Origin: Isoetes taiwanensis
Lineage: Eukaryota > Streptophyta > Lycopodiopsida > Isoetales > Isoetaceae
Length of the DNA stretch: 64,000 nucleotides
Assembly (NCBI GenBank): GCA_021234155.1
Contig: JAJEKV010000028.1
Span: 15,191,928 to 15,255,927, forward strand
Direction of reading: 5' to 3'
A program made the translations under genes and the position numbers. The notes under the pieces are model-generated. The model had not been told where the DNA came from and ran no database searches. It saw only the letters and a program-made list of their open reading frames with translations. Positions 55,997 to 64,000 of this stretch are shown piece after piece. How positions within the stretch are numbered: position 1 is the stretch's first letter; every line of letters begins with the position of its first letter.

Positions 55997-58426
55997 TCAC
56001 AATTGGGTACGTGTGATAGATGGTATTAAAGCACTATTGTTAATCCAACTTCGAGACGTAATAAAACTCTCGCTCGAGCCAATGGTAATGCTTGAAATAA
56101 GTTCTCCAATCCCCAGTTGGGGAACTTCAGTTTTCCCTTCAAGCATTTCAACGACTTGTGACATGGAAGGTCTTGCATGGGGATCTAGTTGAACACACAA
56201 GGCAGCTACTTTCATAACCAACTTCACCTCCTCAACATTCATAGATTTACAAATACTCCTATTCACGATTTGGAATATAATGTCTTGGTTTTGACTACTT
56301 TCCCACAAGTGCTTCGCGTGAATTTCCATTGGCTTTGATCCAGTGATTAGCTCCAGCAGAACCACTCCAAAGCTATAAACATCACTTTTTCCACTTATGG
56401 TTGAGCCTTCTATAAACCATTCAGGTGCTAAGTATCCTCTAGTTCCGCGAACAGTTGTCATAACAAAACTTTGGTCCTTGTCGGCAAGCTTAGAAAGCCC
56501 AAAATCACCAACTTTAGGGTAAAAGTTTTCACCCAAGAGGATGTTTTGTGGCTTCATATCTAAATGAACAATTCTTTCATTGCATTCTTCATGCAAATAA
56601 GCCAGCCCTCTTGCTGCTCCTTTTGCAATTCTTAACTTAGTGTTCCAATCTAGTTGATTGATTGGTCTAAGCCATTTATCAAGGGATCCATTAGGCATGT
56701 ATTCATAAACAAGGGCCCTTCTAGATTTGTCTGCACAGAAACCTATTAACTGAACAAGGTTCATGTGATGAACCCTACTTAAGATTGACATTTCTGCATA
56801 GAATTCGTTGCCTCTTTGTCCATTTCCCTCCAATTTCTTCACTGCCACCAATGTACCATCTGATAAAACCCCTTTATGCACAGATCCAAACCCTCCTTTT
56901 CCGAGCATTACAGAGAAACCGTTTGTCATTTGTTCAAGTTCTTTGTAAGTGAAGCGTTTGAGGGTTGTTTCTGATAAACAGGAATCTAAAATACCATCAA
57001 AATCTTCGCCGGTAAATCTTTTCCACCAAATGAAACCGATTATTGCTGCTGCTAGAACTCCCAGTAGTGGAAGCCCTGCACAAACCCCTATTATCACTGC
57101 AACCCTATTGCTTATTCCTGCAGAAGTTTTGTCATCCATGCAGATTTTAAAAAATGCCAGATAACTTGAATTTTTGGACTGAAGGGTCTCAATCTGGCTA
57201 GCCTGGAAGCAAAGATTTGTATGTGTCTGATAGAAGCCTGCTTTGCAAGTAGCGTTTTCCAAACAGAGGGTCCTGCATTCCTTGACAGTAGACAGGTTCT
57301 GATAAGAAGAATACTGGTTGACAATATAATCAATGCCTTGTATTGTGTCAGTTAATGAGTAGCTATGGCAAAGTCCAGAGGTTGAATTTGACTTTAGTTT
57401 GCAACCAGCTTCAGGTTTTGAAGCAACTGAAGGCTCAAAATAACTAGAATTTGGGCATGAACATCCTGTTGTGCTACACAGTCCATATGAACCACAGCTT
57501 GTAAGCAGCTCACATTTCTTAAACTGTTGCTTCCGAATAACCCATTTAGTAGCAGTGATCTGGCCCTCTTCTTCCAATCTTACAAAAGCAGCAAACGAGA
57601 ATTCATTTGAGCTTTTCAGTTGTAAAATATTATGCACGACAACTTCTGATGTGTTGGTGCAATTGTTATTAGGTTGCAACTTATTGAACTCATTCACATA
57701 TTCCATATCGGTCCGAAGCTGGAGCAAAAGATTACTCTGATCACAGCAAAATGCTAAAAAAACCGAAGATCTCAAAGTATCATTCCAACCCCATTGTTTA
57801 GACACCAAGCTTGATTTATAAAATAGGGCTAATCTGTTAGGTTCCAAAACCAAGCTATAATTACCGCTGGAAAGACTCATACCTTGTCTAAGAACTTGAG
57901 TGCAGACCAGAGTATCGGTAGGGCTATCAAAGGTCTGCCATATCTTGTTATTTATATTTCCAGAGCTATTAACAAGAACGACATTACCACGGTTGCTAAC
58001 CTGCAAGAATTTCACGCCCCTGTTTTCAGTATAGGTCTGCCAAACGGTAACATCATCTGAATCTTTAAGAAGCATATTGCCGTCGGAAAATTCAAGAACG
58101 GCTCCATCGCCAACCAAATGGCTCTGATCCGCCTGCCATATTATTTCTGCAGAGTAAGAGTCGCCATTTGTGATATCATAAGCAAGAACTGCAAGGTTAT
58201 AGCCATAGCCATCCTTGGTTATAAAGAACATGCCATGCTGCACATACCCGGCTCCGGCTTCAGAGGTTATATTGCCCTCAAAGCCTGCGAAGCGCCCTTT
58301 TAATCCGTTGTCAAGATCTAGCAATGCTCCTGTGTTATAAGCAGAGGTGAGATTATATTCTTTGTACTGGGCAGACGGAGCTGCAAAGAAAAGGAGGAGA
58401 AGGAGATGGAAGGGAAGCATTGCCAT
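55997..58426 (-). CDS. G-type lectin receptor-like Ser/Thr kinase (SD2-5-like), RLK2
   Basis: Intronless 809-residue paralogue of RLK1 with the same layout: signal peptide about 1-19 (LLLLLFFAAPSAQ), bulb-type lectin about 30-165, Cys-rich EGF-like segment near 305-330 (CELLTSCGSYGLC), PAN/apple domain about 345-432, membrane helix from Val442 to about 465, and a kinase about 502-778. Key residues are present: GKGGFGSV (509-516), Lys530 in VAVKK, catalytic Asp623 in HLDMKPQN (non-RD), DFG 641-643 and APEW. The last ~40 residues differ completely from RLK1, so the two C-tails have diverged. No frameshift or stop is seen. Likely a plasma-membrane receptor for an unknown, perhaps carbohydrate, ligand. 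It faces RLK1 in convergent orientation. Confidence 0.95.
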   Translation of the reverse strand: MAMLPFHLLLLLFFAAPSAQYKEYNLTSAYNTGALLDLDNGLKGRFAGFEGNITSEAGAGYVQHGMFFITKDGYGYNLAVLAYDITNGDSYSAEIIWQADQSHLVGDGAVLEFSDGNMLLKDSDDVTVWQTYTENRGVKFLQVSNRGNVVLVNSSGNINNKIWQTFDSPTDTLVCTQVLRQGMSLSSGNYSLVLEPNRLALFYKSSLVSKQWGWNDTLRSSVFLAFCCDQSNLLLQLRTDMEYVNEFNKLQPNNNCTNTSEVVVHNILQLKSSNEFSFAAFVRLEEEGQITATKWVIRKQQFKKCELLTSCGSYGLCSTTGCSCPNSSYFEPSVASKPEAGCKLKSNSTSGLCHSYSLTDTIQGIDYIVNQYSSYQNLSTVKECRTLCLENATCKAGFYQTHTNLCFQASQIETLQSKNSSYLAFFKICMDDKTSAGISNRVAVIIGVCAGLPLLGVLAAAIIGFIWWKRFTGEDFDGILDSCLSETTLKRFTYKELEQMTNGFSVMLGKGGFGSVHKGVLSDGTLVAVKKLEGNGQRGNEFYAEMSILSRVHHMNLVQLIGFCADKSRRALVYEYMPNGSLDKWLRPINQLDWNTKLRIAKGAARGLAYLHEECNERIVHLDMKPQNILLGENFYPKVGDFGLSKLADKDQSFVMTTVRGTRGYLAPEWFIEGSTISGKSDVYSFGVVLLELITGSKPMEIHAKHLWESSQNQDIIFQIVNRSICKSMNVEEVKLVMKVAALCVQLDPHARPSMSQVVEMLEGKTEVPQLGIGELISSITIGSSESFITSRSWINNSALIPSITRTQL

Positions 58427-58497
58427 AGCCAGAGCTTGGAAATAGAGCTTCCATTACCTACAAGCTCAAGTGCATGTTATATTCCATAGCATAGCAT

Positions 58498-58570
58498 GTA
58501 AGACTTTCATGTGTGGGACATAATCTGCATATGTATGACTTTCATGTGAAGGACATAATCTGCATATGTA
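58498..58570 (+). repeat. 35-bp tandem duplication close to the RLK2 start
   Basis: GTAAGACTTTCATGTGTGGG at 58498 and GTATGACTTTCATGTGAAGG at 58533 start two 35-bp units, both continuing ACATAATCTGCATAT. They lie 72-141 bases before the start codon, in the 5' UTR or core promoter, so they could influence expression. Confidence 0.85.
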
Positions 58571-59019
58571 AGATGGGACCAAAACTGGTGGCTGGCTACA
58601 TCCATGTAACTTGAATCACTGCCTCCTAGAAATTCCATCTCTAGGATTGATTTTAGGGCCAAGTAGGGCCTGCCCTTGACTTTATTTTAGCCCAAATCTC
58701 CTCCTCTCTTCATCAATTCGAGGTTTAAAGTCAAAGCAACCTGATGATCTTTGAATTGGTCAAGCTGCCCATCCAAAGGAGCTGCAAGAATGATCCTACC
58801 CGCAAAAACACTATCCCATGCTCAGTTTTGAAGGTGGTTAATTTGGACAAAAAATCTTGATAATGTGGCCATCTCCAGCTTAGGCTACATTCCCATGAAA
58901 GAGACCGGACTTCCAAATTTCTTGTCAAGGTGAAGTCGAGCCAGTGCCCATGTTCATATTTAACTTCAAAATTTGAGGTCAACTTCCAAGGCTGGCTTGG
59001 ATTTTTCAGAAATGGATGA

Positions 59020-59101
59020 GCTTCCATATAGGCCACATGTCCTTTTGGTAGCCTTGGGGTAGAAATATGGGCTTCCATATAGGCCACATGTCCTTTCGTA
59101 G
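59020..59101 (+). repeat. Duplicated block with 51-bp spacing
   Basis: GCTTCCATATAGGCCACATG followed by TCCTTT occurs at 59020 and 59071. It gives repetitive antisense reading (THVAYMEA-like) of no evident meaning. Confidence 0.85.
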
Positions 59102-59589
59102 CTTATAAGAGGCAAAATATGACGTGGCAAGAGTGTGGCTCTAAATTTAGAAGCTTCATTGTGTCCCCCATTGCCACTAGCCAATGTACATAAGTGCGAA
59201 TGTACATTAGTGCCAATATGCATTGGAGCAAATGAACAACTTTGCAATGTTGCCCGTCCTTAAATAGGCCTCCAACCCGTCCAACTAAGGGAATTTTCTT
59301 AGAGCTATTATTTATAAGGGTACAAAAAAGATTTGCCCTTCACCATGAAATGGAAAAAAAGAGGGACACTTGAAAATAAGGGCAACAATTTGAAAAACCC
59401 TTAACATTTTATTAAGGACCTCAATTCAATTCTTATGATGTTTATTATATTTTATTTATTTATATCTGCAATATATTATTATTATATCTACTATGGAATT
59501 TGATCAATAAAATTTGATTAGTATCCCTCGACTCAATGGTCGATTAGAATAAATTCTTTTCTTTGGCGGGGTAATGTGAATGGATAGCA

Positions 59590-60170
59590 CAAGTTCAAGA
59601 TTAGGTACATGAGAGCAAGTTTTGATACCGATTCTCCACTTGGGTTTTAGCAGCTAAGAACGTTTTACTTCATATTATACACTCAAAATATATTACAAAG
59701 TACTTCCGTATAAGAAATGTCCCCAAGCATCAATCACTTTTAGATGATCACTCCATATTGGAATTTTACTAATATCGTGCCAATTGAGAGATCTCAAAAC
59801 AATTATACAACTTACTTATCTCCTTTGGAAGCACCACCTCGGTGAAGAAATACGCTATCATAAAAGACCTTTTCTCGTCTTCGCTTCCATACATACACCC
59901 ATATTAGCCAAGACTTTGCCATGTGAAATGCAATCCTTTTAGAAGTACTCCAATCGATGGATAAATACCCAAAAGAAAGTGCCGACTATCCAAAGATACT
60001 CCAAAAAAGAGAATGCCTGTGACCTAAGACTACTCACCGCACACAAATATAAACAAAGGCTCCAATGTTTCAATGCACCGGGCCACACATTGGGCAAAGT
60101 GGGCTTACTTCCTACTTTAAAGCTTATTTAGAACCATCTCATTAACTCTCAAAAAGCGATGAATGCAATG
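59590..60170 (-). pseudogene. LINE RT zinc-binding tail fragment
   Basis: Antisense stretch with PLCPMCG and, downstream, IAFHMAKSWLIWVYVWKRRR, which fits the end of plant LINE polymerases (Cys-pair knuckle, then a W-x-x-W..RR segment). Frame-broken. Similar in kind to 34020-34990. The match is short and pattern-based. Confidence 0.5.
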
Positions 60171-61711
60171 GTTCTATGCCATCATAGAACCCTTGGGAAG
60201 ACGACATCCTATTTTGGGACCTTTTTTCAGGCCTTTTTACAATCATCCATAAATTGTTCCATTTCCTTTCTTTCTTTATCGGTCTTCTCTTTAAGTCTTC
60301 CATCTTCTTTGCTCCCTTATCTCTACTTTTCCCACCCTGTTGTTGCTTTCATTATGTTCTATATGCTCGTGATAATTGTTTGGCTATTTGTTATTTCTTT
60401 CTAGATTTTTCTTCATTTTTCTTACTTACGAGCTTACGTTCTTCCTCAGACTAGCTTGCTAGACATATATGCTCTACCGCTAGGGCTTAATGTTCTTCCT
60501 CATTCCGCTCTTCTCTAATCGCTTGATTATTTTCCTCCGTTTGTAGTTTATGGGTGGATGCTCTTTCCTGCCTTAGTTGCATTTGCTTTTCGTCCATGCA
60601 GATGTTCTTCCCCGCCCCATTTGTTTCATTGTGTTATTTGGATGGAGGTTCTTTCCCCATTCTAGTTTGCAGATGTTATTCCTTGTGAGGCGGATGTTCT
60701 TTCCCGTCCTTTGGGTTGTGCTCATTTTGTATTGGTGGCTTGCTTATTTCTTGTATATGTTTGTTTGTTGATTTTGACATAAATATTGGTTCTCTTTTAT
60801 TTATTTTTGAGTTTTTTACTTTTTAGATCTAATTCAAGCCCATTTAGTCTCGTTCATCATTTCTTCTTGCTTCGTCACTCTATCAAGCTGGTCATTTGTC
60901 CATTGGCTTGTAATCATTTTATATGGGTGGTTTTCTTTTCTCTTGCTTAATATTGAACTTGATATGTTCTTATATATGCTTATTTGTTGGTTTTTGACAT
61001 GAATAGCGATTCCTTAACGTGTTTACTTTATAGTTTTTTGTTCTTCTAGATCTAATTCAAACCGCATTTGAGTTGGTCCATGGCTTCAAAACTATGGACA
61101 AATTTTCAACGTTATTTTATGTTTTTTTACTTTATCAAGCTATCATGATCTAATTCAAGCCGCATTCGAATAGGGGTACGAACTTGTTCAGAAATTATTT
61201 CTTCTTCGCTCTATCAAGTTATCATGGTCATTGGATTGACGAACTTGTGTTGCTCCTCGACCGTTATTTATCTCCATGGTTTTTCCCCCGAAAATCGAAA
61301 GAGCGGGGTTTTTATTCCAGTTGATAAATCTCTGAGTCCAATATCATTGTGGCTTATCTCTACTTTTCTAGTTGTGGGTTTTGAATTTTTGTGCCGAATA
61401 GGTTACTTAGTTCTTAGAATTTTTTGTGTGTTTTAGTTGGTTTAAAGATGATTTGAGATGGAAAATTTTAAATTGGTTCTTATTGCTTGTGTCTAAGGAT
61501 TTTCGCTTTGCTGCTCCCAAGTTAATGTTCATAGTGTGCTCTTTTCAGTAAATTTGAGGTCTAAGTTTTATGATTCATATGTTTTTTATTGGTTTCTTTT
61601 TCTTAATCATTCCTTTTCGGAGTATTTATATCCATCAGCCTTGTTTCATCTTCTTGATCAATCCTTTCCTCAGGTCTTGTGAGCTTGTGCATCTCATAAT
61701 GCTCCTCCCTT
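60171..61711 (+). other. Pyrimidine-rich region before a coiled-coil ORF
   Basis: T- and C-rich on the + strand with repeated ATGTTCTTCC/GATGTTCTTTCCC words (60490-60700) and CTATCAAGCTGGTCAT / CTATCAAGTTATCATGGTCA words (60880-61230). It looks like a 5' untranslated or intronic region. No coding domain. Confidence 0.4.
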
Positions 61712-61930
61712 TTGGGCCAAAATTCTATGGTTCCCAGTTCTTCTTCCTTGGATGTTAATAGCGAACTTCTACAAGCAATAAAGCTTCAGTCTGTTCAAAT
61801 CCAAGACTTGCAAACTTCTTTATCTAGTCAATCTCATGTTAATGAGAAAATTGAGGCCTTAAGGTTGGAGATTCAGGAACGCGCATCTCGTGTTGTACCT
61901 ACTTTTAAGAGTGGTCCAATTAGATACTAG
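61712..61930 (+). pseudogene. Broken ORF with coiled coil, cut by a LINE
   Basis: 72 codons. The middle (SELLQAIKLQSVQIQDLQTS and KIEALRLEIQER) has heptad spacing of a coiled coil, followed by basic FKSGPIRYQYEF after passing one stop. About 20 bases later a LINE insertion begins (61953). Beyond it, at 63510-63640, an in-frame piece VEEAMRIALDFDNH may be the continuation. The layout resembles an ORF of an unidentified mobile element or a small gene. Family not recognised. Confidence 0.4.
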
Positions 61931-61952
61931 TACGAGTTCTTGTCCTCTATGC

Positions 61953-63360
61953 AATAGAATAGAATAGAATAGAAATAGAATAGAATTAGCTAACGCCCAC
62001 TGAGACCACAGGTCATGGGACTCCATATAATGGGCTAGTATTAACTACTACTAGGATTAAAAACTCTACCAAAGGTTTTCAAGGGAAAACTTTGCAAGAA
62101 TGATGATACTTCGTATGCTGAGATAATGACTACCGAGGGCTCGCACTGCGACGCTTATCTAGAACCTCAAGTATGTATACGCGTACATGGTGCTCGGTAG
62201 TTGTAGCGGAATGGAATGCTAAGGCCAAAAATGATTATGGACTATCTCAAAGGTGGCAACTCGTAAGAGTATGGCTTATCTTCAATAATCAGAATCGCAA
62301 ATGCACATAGTCTCGCTTCTCGTGGGTAATTCGCGCCTCCATCTACCTGCCTCAACTGTGACTGTGGACCCCGTAATAATTGATGCACAGCCACAAGCTT
62401 GTTCCTCGACAATGAAGCAAGCAAAAGCTGGGGCCCCGGGTGCTAAGGTGTGGGATTTATGTGTGCATGATAATGAATTGCTTTTGGCCAAACAAAGTAA
62501 CTGCTGGCCCCGTATCTTTTGAGAAACGCACTCATTGAGATATTGTTACAAAGCTCAGATCGAATCGCAAGCATCAAAGTGCTGCTCGCTGCACGCCCAA
62601 CGGGCAAAACCATGTAGTGCAATGCTCTTCCAACATCAAGCTTCAAACGCCGAGGAGATTCAGCTATGGGTGCGCAGAACAGATACCTAACATTATCCAT
62701 GTGGTGCACCTAAGTATATAGTGGAGATGGCGCTTCATGGCGTAATGTTGAAGAGGCCAAAACTCCGCCTCTGTAAAGAATAGCATAGGGCACCGCTTGT
62801 TTTAACTCCGGTACGTAAGTGAGAAAGGACTTTGCACCCGCCTCCAAGCTCTCCCAAGCACTAGCACTAATGGCAAGTCCCCACACTTCGTAACTATACA
62901 AGAAATCAAGTGTTTACCAGAGCCCTAAACAAGTGGGCTTTCCGCATGAATTTCTGTTTAAAAACAATTGTTTTGCATTGTATAGAGTGTTTCCCATCCA
63001 AAGAGCTACCCGCTTGGTAATACATCAGTTCGTAAGTGTGTTCTTACAGAATTCTACACTCAAGATAATGTAGCTATCTACAACCCCAACTTCGCTACTA
63101 TCATAGTGCATGGGGACATTGTGATGAGAAGATCAACTACCAAAAAGCTTGGTCTTTTGAGATTAGCATCACAGACCGTGGTTCTCACAAAACTGTGGTA
63201 GAGTATGTAAATGTTGCTGCATACTAGCAGCGTATAAAGTAGTTTAGACACAAGATACATAAGTTGCCTAATGATATAGTGTACAAATGTGACCTCCGCC
63301 ATGAGATTATCAAGCCATTCTTCCAATTGATCAATGTATTGCCAAGATAGCTAACGATTT
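61953..63360 (-). mobile_element. 5'-truncated LINE with (CTATT)n tail and RT remnant
   Basis: The - strand ends with a CTATT pentamer run (AATAG on +, 61953-61986), preceded by the 3' untranslated words also seen at 20282-20382. RT remnants upstream on the - strand include YSYEVWGLAISASAWESLEAG-like thumb residues (62901 on), SFLTYVPELKQAVPYAILY, and MSPCTMIVAKLGL near 63100. Frames are broken. Same broad family as 9793-10770 and 25960-26702. The left boundary is exact; the right boundary is approximate. Confidence 0.75.
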
Positions 63361-64000
63361 ATATTCTCGCATGTGCAAGATGTACCTAACGCATTTATAT
63401 TCTCATGTTCGCATTTCGAGCCCTTCAATTCCTAATGATGTTCTTATATTTTATTTTTTTTGGGCGCGTATCCGTTGCTTGACATATGAAGTTCTTTTGA
63501 TTGTTGCAGTGTGGAGGAAGCTATGAGGATAGCTCTTGATTTTGATAACCATATTTTTTTTCTTTCTCCATTGATGAAGCCCGGCGTCTCAAACTCGCCC
63601 GCCAGCGATGATCTTGTTTGTCTTAATTAGTTGAGTTGCACCTTTTTGTGGGCATGGTACTCATTGTATTGACCCTTGTTCTGCCTCATTGGGGCAGGGG
63701 TTCCTTCCACAACTCATTGCTTAATTTAGTTTTTCATCCATACATTTTGTGTCTCTAGGGGCTAAGTATTGATTTTTTGCATTATTCTTTATTATATTTT
63801 CGGCAAACGATGTTTCTTGTTGTTTTTTGCACTACTTCTTTAATTTGCTTCAGATTGTCTTTCGTATATGATATAGTGCTTAGGGTAGCTTCTTTAAATT
63901 TTTGTCTTGGATCCTTTGTATATAGTCATTAACTTTCTTATTCATGGTTAATCTCTGGCATCTTGTGCTTTGCAATTTTTTCATTTTGTGTGGTGGCTTT
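63361..64000. other. Right edge, T-rich, no gene called
   Basis: Contains a possible splice acceptor (TTGATTGTTGCAG, ending at 63511) followed by a 40-codon open stretch (VEEAMRIALDFDNH). The rest is T-rich with intron-like texture. Confidence 0.4.

Larger units (their letters stand above)
58427..59589. other. Upstream region of RLK2
   Basis: Promoter-side sequence with a 35-bp tandem duplication and a 51-bp-spaced duplication (listed separately). The antisense open frames at 58731-59247 only cover the second of these. No other gene seen. Confidence 0.45.

Noticed and set aside
55761-56192. 143-codon sense frame across the RLK2 3' end
   Set aside because: Half SINE body, half antisense of the RLK2 C-terminus.

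Overview
This is nuclear DNA of a land plant, most likely a fern or another seed-free vascular plant. The evidence is two intronless lectin receptor-like kinases in a large, AT-rich, transposon-packed interval, plant-type SINE, LINE, Ty3/gypsy and hAT remnants, and a gypsy chromovirus whose reverse transcriptase motifs resemble the Tcn1/sushi-type group known from mosses and lycophytes. The taxonomic placement is inference. Only two genes are intact. Nearly everything else is mobile DNA in various states of decay.

Layout. 1-9174: a Ty3/gypsy-type LTR element with a left LTR cut by the window edge, a Met-tRNA-type primer site, 6.5 kb of internal DNA with no surviving coding sequence, and a complete 1651-bp right LTR. 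9793-13930: an antisense LINE reverse transcriptase pseudogene split by a 3.0-kb hAT element (8-bp target duplication). That hAT element carries five exons of a captured CLC chloride channel/transporter gene. 14012-14875: a poly-A-tailed LINE 3' end. 16801-19242: receptor-like kinase 1 (RLK1, + strand). 19.2-29 kb: hairpins, a 680-bp dispersed duplication, a MITE family with ~150-bp inverted repeats, and LINE 3' ends with pentamer or hexamer tails. 29462-32886: a 2651-bp element with 16-bp inverted ends and TTAA target duplications, sitting exactly between two copies of a 380-bp foldback repeat. 32.9-35.2 kb: a minisatellite, a SINE and a LINE zinc-knuckle fragment. 35388-41830: an antisense hAT transposase pseudogene split by a nearly complete chromovirus (36971-41241). 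41.9-51.8 kb: gypsy integrase and RNase H remnants, poorly interpretable DNA, and a GGAATCT-rich array. 52-56 kb: SINEs and dispersed repeats. 55997-58426: receptor-like kinase 2 (RLK2, - strand). 59.5-64 kb: two further LINE remnants and a broken coiled-coil ORF.

The two kinases are paralogues with the same architecture (signal peptide, bulb-type lectin, short Cys-rich/EGF-like segment, PAN/apple domain, one membrane helix, non-RD kinase). They face each other across about 37 kb of transposon-derived DNA, so they look like an old inverted duplication later filled with nested insertions. The most notable finds are the CLC exon capture inside the hAT element, the TTAA element lodged at a repeat-unit junction, and the hAT transposase gene broken by a chromovirus.
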